A DNA stretch of 64,000 nt from positions 558,001 to 622,000 of the forward strand of contig CAWILT010000002.1 in assembly GCA_963837025.1 (NCBI GenBank). Reading direction: 5' to 3'. The stretch is from JALZUV01 sp963837025 (GTDB lineage: Bacteria; Pseudomonadota; Alphaproteobacteria; Rickettsiales; JALZUV01). The notes beneath the pieces were generated by a model, which searched no databases, was not told where the DNA came from, and was given only the letters and a program-made list of their open reading frames with translations. A program made the position numbers and the translations under genes. Shown piece by piece: positions 41,963 to 51,503 of this stretch (position 1 is its first letter; the number at the start of each line of letters is the position of its first letter).

Positions 41963-43426
41963 ATGACAAGTTTAAGCATTTTTGTGGTTCTTTATTTAGC
42001 GGTCTCGGTTGGAATCGGCCTTTACGCAGGTTTGCACGTAAAAAATTCCACTGATTTTGTCGTTGCTGGGCGTTCACTGCCCATTTACATTACTATCGCT
42101 ACTGTATTTGCCACTTGGTTTGGTTCTGAAGCGGTGCTGGGCATTCCGGCAACTTTTATTGATGAAGGGCTAGAAGGCATTAATGCAGATCCGTTTGGCG
42201 CAGGATTATGTTTAATATTCGTCGGCTTATTTTTCGCCCGCAAACTTTATCGTATGAAGCTTCTCACCATCGGCGATTTCTTTCATCAGCGTTTTAGTCG
42301 AACCGTTGAATTATTGGTAGCGGCAGCGATTTGTATAAGTTATTTAGGCTGGGTATCGGCGCAGGTCGTAGCATTAGGATTAGTGATAAGCATTGTTTCG
42401 AATGGCTTATTTTCAATGGAAATCAGCATGATAATTGGCATAAGCGCGGTCATGCTTTATACTGTTTATGGTGGTATGTGGTCGGTGGTAATAACCGATT
42501 TCATCCAAATGATTTTAATATTAGTAGGGCTGCTTACCGTAGCGTGGATAATATCCGGAAAATTTGATGGCGGGGCAATGGAGGTCATTAATCACGCATC
42601 CGAAAACCAAAAATTTGATTTTTGGCCAGCGCTTGATTTGGCCTCTATTTTAGCATTTACAGGCAGCTTTATTACATTAGCATTAGGTTCCATCCCACAA
42701 CAGGATGTGTTTCAGCGCGTGATGTCCGCCAAAGATGAAAATGTTGCCGTTAAAGGCACTGTCATCGGTGGCGTATTTTATATATTATTTTGCTTCGTAC
42801 CTATATTCATTACCTACGCTGCCATTATGTTACAGCCTGAGCTTTTAGAAATTCATCAAACTGTCGATGGCGATACGCAGCGTATTTTGCCTGAATATAT
42901 TTTGAACGAAATGCCCGTTTTTATCCAAGTATTGTTTTTTGGCGCGCTAATGTCAGCTATTATTTCAACCGCTTCGGGAACATTGCTGGCACCTTCGGCA
43001 ATCTTTGCTGAAAACGTGCTTAAAGATTGGTTTAGTTTAAATGAAAAAAACTTGTTAAAAGCGCTACGTATTTGCGTGTTCATTTTCGGTTGTATCGTCA
43101 CGGCATATGCTTATTTCAGCCACTCGCTAGGGCTTAGTATATTTGAGATGGTTGAAAACGCTTATCTCATCACCTTATGCGGTGCGTTCGTGCCCTTAGC
43201 CTTTGGGGTATATTGGCAAAAATCAACCAATAATGGCGCAATAAGCTCCATCATATTAGGCGTTGGAAGTTGGGCAATTTTAGAAATTATAAATTGGAAT
43301 TTAGGCTTAAATGGCGAATCTTTACTGGTTCCACCCCAGCTAGCAGGATTAGCAATGGCAATTATTGGCATGGTTTTGGGTAGCCTATTTTTACCATCAT
43401 CAACAAAACCCGAACCCGCTATCTAA
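41963..43426 (+). CDS. Sodium:solute symporter family protein
   Basis: 487 residues with about twelve to thirteen hydrophobic segments and LeuT-like SSS-family features: VAGRSLPIYITIATVFATWFGSEAVLGIPA, LYTVYGGMWSVVITDFIQMILI and GSIPQQDVFQRVMSAKDE. It imports a small solute with Na+; the family includes proline, pantothenate and choline-type carriers. Cotranscription with ornithine decarboxylase suggests an amino acid or polyamine-related cargo, which is inference. Confidence 0.87.
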   Translation: MTSLSIFVVLYLAVSVGIGLYAGLHVKNSTDFVVAGRSLPIYITIATVFATWFGSEAVLGIPATFIDEGLEGINADPFGAGLCLIFVGLFFARKLYRMKLLTIGDFFHQRFSRTVELLVAAAICISYLGWVSAQVVALGLVISIVSNGLFSMEISMIIGISAVMLYTVYGGMWSVVITDFIQMILILVGLLTVAWIISGKFDGGAMEVINHASENQKFDFWPALDLASILAFTGSFITLALGSIPQQDVFQRVMSAKDENVAVKGTVIGGVFYILFCFVPIFITYAAIMLQPELLEIHQTVDGDTQRILPEYILNEMPVFIQVLFFGALMSAIISTASGTLLAPSAIFAENVLKDWFSLNEKNLLKALRICVFIFGCIVTAYAYFSHSLGLSIFEMVENAYLITLCGAFVPLAFGVYWQKSTNNGAISSIILGVGSWAILEIINWNLGLNGESLLVPPQLAGLAMAIIGMVLGSLFLPSSTKPEPAI

Positions 43427-43522
43427 AGTTTTATTAAAAATTGTGGCAATTCAATGGCAAAGCTATTGGTAAATTAAGAGTCTGTTAAACCTTTAGGCGT
43501 ATCCTTAATAAGAAAGGATATT

Positions 43523-44095
43523 ATGTTTGCAATTCTAGGTTTTCTGCGAAATTTAAGACAAAATGAACAAGGCGTTACTGCAATTGAATTTGCAATTATT
43601 GCACCGGTTTTATTCTTGATGATGATGGCGATTATCGAAGTTTCACTCATCATCTTTGCACAAAGCACATTAGAAGCAGCGGCATTTAATGCTTCACGCA
43701 TTGGAAAATCAGGTTATAGCGAAGCGGGCAGCACGCGCGATGAAACCATATTAGCCTATTTTGACCGCTTTGAAGATACCGTTTTCGATACGGCAAAATT
43801 TGATATTTCATCGCTTACTTACGCAAGATTTGATCAAATCGGAAAATCCGAGCCTTTTGTCGATAATAACAATAACGGTATCCGTGATGTTGGTGAAAAC
43901 TATACCGATGTAAATGGTAATGCTACATATGATGACGATATGGGCGCAGCTGGGGTAGGTGGCACAAGCGAAATTGTAGTCTATACAATTAATTATCCAT
44001 GGGCGATTCTCACACCAATCATGCGAAACATCATGGGCGAAAATGGTGTTATGCAATTAACCTCGCGCGCAATCATTCAAAATGAGCCTTTTTAA
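43523..44095 (+). CDS. tadE: TadE family pilus assembly protein with a Ca-binding-like loop
   Basis: 190 residues. EQGVTAIEFAIIAPVLFLMMMAIIE is a prepilin-like cleavage site (G before V, E at +5) followed by a transmembrane helix, as in TadE pseudopilins. Residues about 112-136 hold DNNNNGIRDVGE and DVNGNATYDDD, two acidic Asp/Asn loops that look like calcium sites. It would be processed by the A24-type peptidase (9829-10350) and help assemble Flp pili. First gene of the four-gene plus-strand arm. Confidence 0.85.
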   Translation: MFAILGFLRNLRQNEQGVTAIEFAIIAPVLFLMMMAIIEVSLIIFAQSTLEAAAFNASRIGKSGYSEAGSTRDETILAYFDRFEDTVFDTAKFDISSLTYARFDQIGKSEPFVDNNNNGIRDVGENYTDVNGNATYDDDMGAAGVGGTSEIVVYTINYPWAILTPIMRNIMGENGVMQLTSRAIIQNEPF

Positions 44096-44097
44096 AT

Positions 44098-44658
44098 ATG
44101 CAGAAAAAATCAATATTCCGCCGTTTAAAACAGAATCAGCAAGGCGTTGCGGCGATTGAATTTGCATTAATATTGCCTCTTTTAATGACCCTATCATTGG
44201 GTGGCTTTGAATTAAGCCGATTGCTTTTAGTGAATCAAAAAGTGGATAGAATTGCCTATACGGTATCCGATGTCGTTACCCAGTCTACCTCACTTACACG
44301 TGCACAGTTAGATGTTATTTTTACCGTTGCCGGCCAAATTATGGAACCTTTTACTTTCGATTCTAACGCGCTCATCATTGTAAACTCTGTTTATAAACAA
44401 GATGAGACATCGCCTAAAGTGCGATGGCGATATTCCGGCGGTGGAACATTAGCGCGCATGAGCAAAATAGGTGCGCTAAATCAGGCAGCGCAATTGCCAA
44501 TTGGGTTTGATTTAAATGAACGCGAAAATATTATTATTTCCGAAATTTTTTATCGTTACGAACCTCTCTTTTCATTTGGTGTAATCGAGGCACGCGATAT
44601 TTATCGAACCGTTATATTTAAACCTCGTTTGGGTGCGCTTACCACAAACCCAACATAG
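44098..44658 (+). CDS. TadE/TadF-like pseudopilin
   Basis: 186 residues with the same opening plan: QQGVAAIEFALILPLLMTLSLGGFELSRLLL, a processing site (G, then E at +5) and a transmembrane helix, with a periplasmic remainder. It differs from the preceding gene in the periplasmic domain and is likely the TadF-type partner. Two bases separate it from the first TadE. Confidence 0.82.
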   Translation: MQKKSIFRRLKQNQQGVAAIEFALILPLLMTLSLGGFELSRLLLVNQKVDRIAYTVSDVVTQSTSLTRAQLDVIFTVAGQIMEPFTFDSNALIIVNSVYKQDETSPKVRWRYSGGGTLARMSKIGALNQAAQLPIGFDLNERENIIISEIFYRYEPLFSFGVIEARDIYRTVIFKPRLGALTTNPT

Positions 44659-44676
44659 TGAATAGGATATAAAAAT

Positions 44677-46068
44677 ATGAAAATTTTACCCCAGTTTATT
44701 CGTCGGTTTTTTACTAATGAATCGGGAGCAGTTCTTCCTATCCTTGGCCTTACACTAACCCTTTTAGTGGGTGCAACCGGTGTTGCAATTGACATGGAGC
44801 GCACCCAGCATGTTCAAAATAAACTTTCAAATTCTGTTGATGCAGCAGGGCTTGCTGCAGGCTCAACTATCAGCACATTAAACCTGCAAGCCGAAGTGGA
44901 AAAATATCTGAAAGCAAATTTTCAAGATTTCTTAAATTCCAAAATTACGTCTATCACCACTTCGACCAGCGATGATAAATCAACGATTTTTATATCTGCC
45001 ACTGCTCAAGTGCCGACGACATTATTAAAAGTGCTATTAATTGACCACACTAGCGTAAAAGCTGATGCCGAAATTATTCGTTCGAATAAAGGATTAGAAT
45101 TGGCAATGGTGCTGGATAATACTGGATCTATGAGCGGTTCAAAATTGAGTGATTTAAAATCCGCAGCTAAGGATTTAGTTAATATTCTATATGGTAATAA
45201 AACGACTATTCCCGATTTATTTATTGGTCTTGTGCCATTTTCACAAGCGGTCAATATTGGCAAATCTCGCACTTCATGGGTCAATGAAGGCTCGCAATTA
45301 TGGGGGCCTGTTGAATGGGAAGGATGCGTTGAAGCGCGCTATTTAAATAACGAAGACGTTACAGATACCCCGCCCAATCTCAAACCATTTGAAAAATACT
45401 ATTGGCAATGTGATCCGAGTTATAATGGGTGGTATGGCAGTAACAGTAACCGCACCAACTGCTATCTTAACTATTACACCCGCTTACGCAACGATATCGG
45501 ACTGTATCGCGGCCCCAATAAATATTGCGCGCAACCGGTTACCGCACTAACTAGCAGCAAATCAACAATTATAAATGCCGTGGATGAAATGGATGCTGCT
45601 GGAAATACCCATGTTAATTTAGGAGCTGTTTGGGGCTGGCGCATGCTATCTCCGCGCTGGAAAACATTTTGGGGAGGTGAAATGAACAGTAAAAATCTAC
45701 CCTTAAATTACAATACCAAAGACATGAATAAAGCGGCCATTATTATGACCGATGGTGACAACACCATGAGCACAGGGGTATACACCGCATATGGCGATTT
45801 AGAGCAAGGGCTATTAGGCAGTACGCGCTCATCTAACGCTGAAGTCGCTTTGGATAATAAATTAATTCAGGTATGCAACGCAATGAAAACCAATAATATT
45901 CAGGTTTACACTATTTCGTTCGGCACTATCAGCACATCCAGCCAAAATATGATGCGAAATTGCGCATCACAACCCGATTACTATTTTAATTCGCCCAATA
46001 GTAGCGATTTACAAAGAGCATTCCGAATGATTGGCGATTCGTTAGCAAGTCTGCGTATCAGCAAATAG
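44677..46068 (+). CDS. tadG: TadG-like pilus protein with von Willebrand A domain
   Basis: 463 residues. The N-terminus FTNESGAVLPILGLTLTLLVGATGVAIDMERTQHVQNKLSNSVDAAGLAAG is the Tad_N anchor. A vWA domain follows from about 140 with MIDAS-like residues DNTGSMSGSKL, and a late IIMTDGDNTM. Extracellular vWA domains mediate adhesion or multimerisation. Loop regions rich in Cys and Tyr (about 220-270) are likely disulphide-bonded. It is third in the plus-strand arm. Confidence 0.87.
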   Translation: MKILPQFIRRFFTNESGAVLPILGLTLTLLVGATGVAIDMERTQHVQNKLSNSVDAAGLAAGSTISTLNLQAEVEKYLKANFQDFLNSKITSITTSTSDDKSTIFISATAQVPTTLLKVLLIDHTSVKADAEIIRSNKGLELAMVLDNTGSMSGSKLSDLKSAAKDLVNILYGNKTTIPDLFIGLVPFSQAVNIGKSRTSWVNEGSQLWGPVEWEGCVEARYLNNEDVTDTPPNLKPFEKYYWQCDPSYNGWYGSNSNRTNCYLNYYTRLRNDIGLYRGPNKYCAQPVTALTSSKSTIINAVDEMDAAGNTHVNLGAVWGWRMLSPRWKTFWGGEMNSKNLPLNYNTKDMNKAAIIMTDGDNTMSTGVYTAYGDLEQGLLGSTRSSNAEVALDNKLIQVCNAMKTNNIQVYTISFGTISTSSQNMMRNCASQPDYYFNSPNSSDLQRAFRMIGDSLASLRISK

Positions 46069-46108
46069 AACTGGATTATGTTGCGGTCTATACTTATGAT
46101 AAAGCATC

Positions 46109-46876
46109 ATGAATAATCAAATTAAATGGATGACACGCCCCATAACATTATTGTTGATTTTGTGTGTTTTCAGCGCTTGCGCTAATATTGAGCGCAGTCG
46201 GGCGAGTGGAACCGAAAAGCTATTGTTGCAACAAGCAGCGAGTGCAAAAAATAACGGCGAAACGAACAAAGCAATCGATTTATATCGCCGAGCCGTCGCG
46301 CTATCACAAACAAGTGTGCAGGCTCAGATTGAGCTGGCCGCCCTTTATCGTGATGAAAATAAAAATGATAAGGCCTTGAGCTTGCTTTTAGATGCCGCAA
46401 AAAAACAGCCTAAAGATGCCGAAGTTAATTTCGCATTAGCACAACTTTTTGTGCAAATGCAAAAACCTGAAGAAGCATTAGTTTATTTTGATAAAGGACT
46501 GGGGAGTAATTCCAAGCATTTGGATTTAATAAATGGAAAAGGCGTTGCGCTTGATATGTTGGCGCGCCATTCGCAAGCACAAAAGCTTTACTATCAAGCC
46601 CTCGATCTGCATCAATCGGATACTGAATTTGTGCAGAATAATTTAGCGATGTCTTATATTATGATGGGCAATTACCAAAAAGCAATTTCACAACTTACCG
46701 CTATCGATAAGTTGGATCAATCAGCTACCATGCGATACAATTTAGCGCTTGCCTATGGTCTAAATGGACAAATGGATAAAGCAAAAGCCTACGCACCAAA
46801 TGATTTTTCTAATCAAGAATTTAAAGATGATATGGATTACTATCGCGATTATAAAAATAATCTAAAATCAAAATGA
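46109..46876 (+). CDS. tadD: TadD-like TPR lipoprotein
   Basis: 255 residues, lipoprotein signal with lipobox FSAC (Cys near residue 25), then four or more tetratricopeptide repeats (for example AIDLYRRAVALSQTSVQAQIELAALY and ALSLLLDAAKKQPKDAEVNFALAQLF). TadD acts as the pilotin that brings secretin subunits to the outer membrane. It ends one base from the convergent tadC stop. Confidence 0.85.
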   Translation: MNNQIKWMTRPITLLLILCVFSACANIERSRASGTEKLLLQQAASAKNNGETNKAIDLYRRAVALSQTSVQAQIELAALYRDENKNDKALSLLLDAAKKQPKDAEVNFALAQLFVQMQKPEEALVYFDKGLGSNSKHLDLINGKGVALDMLARHSQAQKLYYQALDLHQSDTEFVQNNLAMSYIMMGNYQKAISQLTAIDKLDQSATMRYNLALAYGLNGQMDKAKAYAPNDFSNQEFKDDMDYYRDYKNNLKSK

Positions 46877-46877
46877 A

Positions 46878-47870
46878 CTACTGATTTAAAATACTTATAA
46901 CCGCAGGTGCTAAAACAATAACAAATAAAGTTGGCAAAATAAAAATGATAAGTGGAATCGTCATGATTGCAGGCAATTGTGCTGCTTTTTGTTCGGCGCG
47001 TAACATACGTTCAGCCCGAAAATCTTTTGATAAAACACGTAATGCTTGGCCAATGGGCGTTCCGTATTTCTCCGTTTGTTTCAACACATTGACGATACCG
47101 CGAATTTCTTGAATATCAACGCGTTCAGCTAAATGGGTTAAAGCCGTTGATCGATTGGGCAAAAATCCAATTTCTACTGCCGTAAATCCAAGTTCATCCG
47201 CCATTTCAGGATACGTGTTGCCAAGCTCTTTAGTTACGCGATCCAATGCAGCAGAGAGACTTAATCCGGCCTCAGCACAAATCAGCATTAAATCTAACGT
47301 ATCAGGTAATGCGCGCACAATTTCGGCATAACGTTTTTGGCGTTTATTATGGAGCAGTAAATTTGGTAACATGGAAAAAGCATAGCCACATAAGATTAAA
47401 ATAAACCAATCGCCTACTTGCTCCGAAGTAAACGGACTATTCCAATTGATATCTGCAAATAATAATCCAATAGCCAAACCCACTATGGGTGCTACTAATT
47501 TAACAAACATAAAAATAACCGCACCATCTTTAGTATGATAGCCCGCTTGGATTAAACGATAGTTTAATTTTTCAAGTTGGTTGCCTTTTACATTAGCTAA
47601 TTTATCTACCACTGCGCGCATCCAGTTTGGCGGTGCTTTGCCTGTATCTTTTGCAATCTTTTCGGGCGCTAAATAATCAGCCTTAAGTTTATCGCGTCTT
47701 TTTTTAATGGCTTTAAGCCGTGGTTTAATACTATTACTGCGCCCTAAAGCGGTGCCAATTGCTACCACCACAATAAAAGCAGCGATGGCAGCTAGTAATA
47801 CGTAAAAATCATCAACCGTGATTGATTTCGGAATGATATCTTCAATATGTAATGGTCTACCTGGACTCAT
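46878..47870 (-). CDS. tadC: Type II secretion F-family protein TadC
   Basis: 330 residues with one N-terminal hydrophobic segment, a cytoplasmic T2SSF domain (PDTLDLMLICAEAGLSLSAALDRVTKEL, then a FRAERMLRAEQKAAQLPA helix) and two C-terminal membrane segments. With TadB it forms the inner-membrane platform that turns ATP use by CpaF into pilus extrusion. It ends the minus-strand arm. Confidence 0.92.
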   Translation of the reverse strand: MSPGRPLHIEDIIPKSITVDDFYVLLAAIAAFIVVVAIGTALGRSNSIKPRLKAIKKRRDKLKADYLAPEKIAKDTGKAPPNWMRAVVDKLANVKGNQLEKLNYRLIQAGYHTKDGAVIFMFVKLVAPIVGLAIGLLFADINWNSPFTSEQVGDWFILILCGYAFSMLPNLLLHNKRQKRYAEIVRALPDTLDLMLICAEAGLSLSAALDRVTKELGNTYPEMADELGFTAVEIGFLPNRSTALTHLAERVDIQEIRGIVNVLKQTEKYGTPIGQALRVLSKDFRAERMLRAEQKAAQLPAIMTIPLIIFILPTLFVIVLAPAVISILNQ

Positions 47871-47877
47871 AACCTAC

Positions 47878-48843
47878 CTAAATTCTAAACTGGGTCATTT
47901 TAGTCATGACAAAAACACCCGTTGCCAAACTACACAACGCACCCAAAGCTGCAATATTGCCGCGATAATCCTCAATCATGGGCGATAGATAATCAGGTGA
48001 CATAAACATCAATGCTGCGAGTACAAAAAAGGGTAGAGAACCAACAATCATCGCAGAAGCACGGGCTTCGGAAGACATAGCCTTAATTTTTAATTTTAAC
48101 ATATGACGCGATCGTAAAACCTCGGCTAGATTGCTTAAAATCTCACCTAAATTGCCCCCTGTTTCGCGTTGTAGAGTTACACTAATTACAAAAAAATCGA
48201 ACTCGGTCATGTTAAGGCTGCGTGCCATATCGGCCATAGCTTTTTCGGCGGGCACGCCTAATCGGATTTGGTCTGAGATTTCGCCAAATATAGGCCCCAC
48301 CGGATCGGGAATTTCTTTTGCCACAGTCATCATCGATTCTGTTACTGGCAAACCAGCTCGTAACCCTCGGACAATCAGTTCAATCGCATCTGGAAAGAGC
48401 AAAAGAAACTTTTTATGTGTTTTTTTAATTCGCCGACTTACATAGAAATGAGGCAGACCAAAGCCCATCGCAAATCCCATCAAAAGGGCGAAAATGAAAC
48501 CTTGTTTAGCGAAAACAGCTAATAGTAAACTTAAGATAATCGCTGCCCCTAAGCTGCGCATTATAAACTGTTTCACTGTGAGAGTAATATTTGCAGTTTG
48601 CAACCGGACACTCAAACGCTTGCCCATTTTTTCAAGTCCAAACTGATTTAAAGATGTGTCTTTATTTCGCCGTAAACTAAGCTGCTTTTCTTCAATCTTT
48701 TCTTGTAAGGTTTGCGTTTTAACTCGCTTTAAGCGCGATTTATATTTTTGACTATTTCCACTGTCGTTTAATGCAAAAAAAATGATGATGAGGATTAATA
48801 AAACACCACCAAAGATAACTATATCTTGCACTAAGGTGTCCAC
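47878..48843 (-). CDS. tadB: Type II secretion F-family protein TadB
   Basis: 321 residues: N-terminal helix, two mid helices, T2SSF domain (FPDAIELIVRGLRAGLPVTESMM, VTLQRETGGNLGEILSNLAEVLRSR) and two C-terminal helices. The pair TadB-TadC is the platform of the Tad machinery. It starts on the last base of the CpaF gene. Confidence 0.93.
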   Translation of the reverse strand: MDTLVQDIVIFGGVLLILIIIFFALNDSGNSQKYKSRLKRVKTQTLQEKIEEKQLSLRRNKDTSLNQFGLEKMGKRLSVRLQTANITLTVKQFIMRSLGAAIILSLLLAVFAKQGFIFALLMGFAMGFGLPHFYVSRRIKKTHKKFLLLFPDAIELIVRGLRAGLPVTESMMTVAKEIPDPVGPIFGEISDQIRLGVPAEKAMADMARSLNMTEFDFFVISVTLQRETGGNLGEILSNLAEVLRSRHMLKLKIKAMSSEARASAMIVGSLPFFVLAALMFMSPDYLSPMIEDYRGNIAALGALCSLATGVFVMTKMTQFRI

Positions 48844-50303
48844 TACATTAGCTCCAGTAATGCTTTATCTAATCCAAAATATTCAGCTTTATGGATGAAA
48901 TGGGGGCGTAATCCACTCGCTTTAAAATCACCAATTAAATTACCTTTTGAATCAATTCCTTCAAATTCATAAGTGTAGAGATCTTGGGTAACGATAACTT
49001 CACCTTCCATACCCACAATTTCGGTCACATGGGTGACACGGCGCATGCCATCGCGCATACGTTGAATCTGCACAATCATTTGCACCGCACTGGCAATTTG
49101 ATGACGCACTACATGGCTGGGTAATTTAAAACCTGCCATATTCACCATATTTTCTAAACGCGTTAATGCTTCACGCGGATTATTAGCATGTAAAGTGCCA
49201 AGCGATCCATCATGGCCAGTATTCATCGCTTGCAACATATCCAGCGCCTCGCCGCCACGCACCTCGCCTAAGATAACTCTATCAGGGCGCATCCGTAATG
49301 CGTTCTTCACTAAATCACGCATGTTAATTTCACCCTGTTTTTCTAAATTAGGAGGGCGCGTTTCAAGCGATACTACATGTGGTTGTTGCAATTGCAATTC
49401 GGCGGCATCTTCAATGGTTACAATGCGCTCGCCATGATCAATCATACGCGACAAGGCATTGAGTAAGGTTGTTTTACCCGAACCCGTACCACCTGAAATA
49501 ATAATATTTAAACGACTAGCAGCGGCAATCTTTAATAATTTTGAAAGGTCATGCGAAATATTATTTTGGTTTGCCATCACATCAAGTGTAATCTTCTTTT
49601 TCGAGAATTTACGGATCGATATGGTGCAACCTTTTAAGGCGAGCGGCGGCGCAATCACGTTAACACGACTACCATCCGCCAAGCGCGCATCACATACCGG
49701 ACTTGATTCATCAACTCGGCGACCCACAGCCGTTACAATGCGTTGGGCAACATTCATTACATGTGCATTATCACGAAATTTAACGGATGTTAGCTCAAGC
49801 TTACCTTTGCGCTCGACATAAATTTGATGCGGGCCATTTACCATAATATCGGTAATTGCCTCATCTTCGAGTAAGGGTTCCAAAGGGCCAAGGCCTAGCA
49901 TATCATCAGCAATTTCTTGCGCGAGTGTTGTAAGTTCTTGTTGATTGATGAGCAAACCTAATTCAGCAGTAATTTCTCGAATTAATTCGATAATTTGCTT
50001 TTCCAGAACCGATTTTTCAATTTGATTCGCTGCTTTCAGATCAATCTTTTCCATCAGGCTGCTATAGATTTTATCTTTTGTAAGTTGCAGTGCGGTCTTT
50101 TCTTCTGCGGTAACGCCGATGGCATTTTCTTCTTCATCACCATCTAGTTCAGCCATCGCCTCTAATCTGCGAAATGCATCATTATGTGAATCATCGGGGG
50201 AGGAGGGTTCGCTAACTAAAGGCGTTTTAGGTGAAAGTTTAGGCTCATCCTCAACCTTTTTAATAGGCTTGGTTTCTTCATCTAATGATTTGCGTCCAAA
50301 CAT
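48843..50303 (-). CDS. cpaF: Tad secretion ATPase CpaF (TadA)
   Basis: 486 residues of the type II/IV secretion ATPase family. Walker A IISGGTGSGKTTLLNALS, Asp box (IVTIEDAAELQL), Walker B GEVRGGEALDMLQAMNTGHDG and His box TLHANNPREALTRL are complete. The N-terminal domain (about 60-170) is the usual CpaF helix bundle. It powers both extension and retraction of the pilus. The preceding gene, cpaE, is three bases away. Confidence 0.96.
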   Translation of the reverse strand: MFGRKSLDEETKPIKKVEDEPKLSPKTPLVSEPSSPDDSHNDAFRRLEAMAELDGDEEENAIGVTAEEKTALQLTKDKIYSSLMEKIDLKAANQIEKSVLEKQIIELIREITAELGLLINQQELTTLAQEIADDMLGLGPLEPLLEDEAITDIMVNGPHQIYVERKGKLELTSVKFRDNAHVMNVAQRIVTAVGRRVDESSPVCDARLADGSRVNVIAPPLALKGCTISIRKFSKKKITLDVMANQNNISHDLSKLLKIAAASRLNIIISGGTGSGKTTLLNALSRMIDHGERIVTIEDAAELQLQQPHVVSLETRPPNLEKQGEINMRDLVKNALRMRPDRVILGEVRGGEALDMLQAMNTGHDGSLGTLHANNPREALTRLENMVNMAGFKLPSHVVRHQIASAVQMIVQIQRMRDGMRRVTHVTEIVGMEGEVIVTQDLYTYEFEGIDSKGNLIGDFKASGLRPHFIHKAEYFGLDKALLELM

Positions 50304-50306
50304 TTT

Positions 50307-51503
50307 TTAATCACCTTTCCCCAATAATTTGCCAATTAAACCACGTTTTTTGGCAGGATTATCATTAGGCTTAGAATCGGTAAATAAAGCCGTTAAATTT
50401 TGATAGCCATCTATAATAGATTGATTTTTCGTGCAATCTACCAGCATTTCGCCCGATGTATTTGCCATGAATGCATCACGCGTAAAAGGCAAAACAATAT
50501 CGGGTTCTGTCTCCGCATTTTTTGCAAAATCCTTGCGCGTCACTTCATGCTCGGCGGCTAAACCAATCCGATTAAGCACTAGCTTTGGTTTGTTTTTTGC
50601 CAATATTTTTACGATATAATCACGCAGACGTAAATAATCGCGCAGACTTAATAACGAACATTCAGCCACAATAATAATCTCATCTGCTTGCGCTAAAATG
50701 CTACGCGTAAGTGAACTTAAACTATTAGGTAAATCTACAATCGTGAAAGCAAAATTTTCGTTTAATTCACTTACCAAGGCTTCCGCAGCTGATGCACTAC
50801 TTGAGAGCATTTCTTCAAAACTTTCTTCCGCACTTAATATTGAAAGATGATCGCTTACGTTTTCCATCACGCGCTCTAGAAATAATCCATCGATACGATC
50901 TGGTTTATTAAGAGCGTCGCGCAATCCATGGTTTGGAGTAATATCAAATGTAAATGCAGCAGAGCCAAAATAGGCATCCACATCTAAAAATGCGGTTTTT
51001 AAATGATGGTTATGTGACAGTATATAGGCAAGATTAGTTGCTACTGTCGTAGCGCCAACTCCACCACGCGCACCAATAACAGCAATCAATTTTGAATCAG
51101 TCGGTTCAGCTAATTCTTGTTTTGATTTTAAGCTAAGCGTTGCATCCAGTGTTTTGGCATCGACAGGTTGCAATAAATAATGTTCAATACCAATTGATTT
51201 TAGCCATGAGAAGAAGCTGAACTCATCAACACCACCCGTAACAATAACTTTCATATCGGGTGTACAAACATCCGCCAACCGATCGAGTAATTCAGGCGCT
51301 TCTTCAGCAGAAGGAATTTCGATTAAGAGTGTGTGGGGGGCAGGTTGCTCTTTAAGATACACAATAGCCTGGCGCACATCACCATAATGCACACAGCTTT
51401 CCGACCAACCGTGGTTACTGGCGACTGACTTAGCCGCATCACGCGTTGATGGTTCTTTCACAAACGCAACAAAGGGAGTTTTCTTTTGAGGTTTAAGTGC
51501 CAT
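50307..51503 (-). CDS. cpaE: CpaE/TadZ pilus localisation protein
   Basis: 398 residues: a receiver-like N-terminal domain (about 10-120, without the usual phosphorylatable Asp triad), then a MinD/ParA-type ATPase (about 140-360) with GARGGVGATTVATNLAYIL, a deviant Walker A in which Lys is replaced by Ala, as common in CpaE. It places the Tad machine, often at a pole. It overlaps cpaD by one base. Confidence 0.93.
   Translation of the reverse strand: MALKPQKKTPFVAFVKEPSTRDAAKSVASNHGWSESCVHYGDVRQAIVYLKEQPAPHTLLIEIPSAEEAPELLDRLADVCTPDMKVIVTGGVDEFSFFSWLKSIGIEHYLLQPVDAKTLDATLSLKSKQELAEPTDSKLIAVIGARGGVGATTVATNLAYILSHNHHLKTAFLDVDAYFGSAAFTFDITPNHGLRDALNKPDRIDGLFLERVMENVSDHLSILSAEESFEEMLSSSASAAEALVSELNENFAFTIVDLPNSLSSLTRSILAQADEIIIVAECSLLSLRDYLRLRDYIVKILAKNKPKLVLNRIGLAAEHEVTRKDFAKNAETEPDIVLPFTRDAFMANTSGEMLVDCTKNQSIIDGYQNLTALFTDSKPNDNPAKKRGLIGKLLGKGD

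Noticed and set aside
45006..45284. Minus-strand frame opposite tadG
   Set aside because: Shadow of the vWA-domain coding sequence with no promoter or ribosome-binding site.
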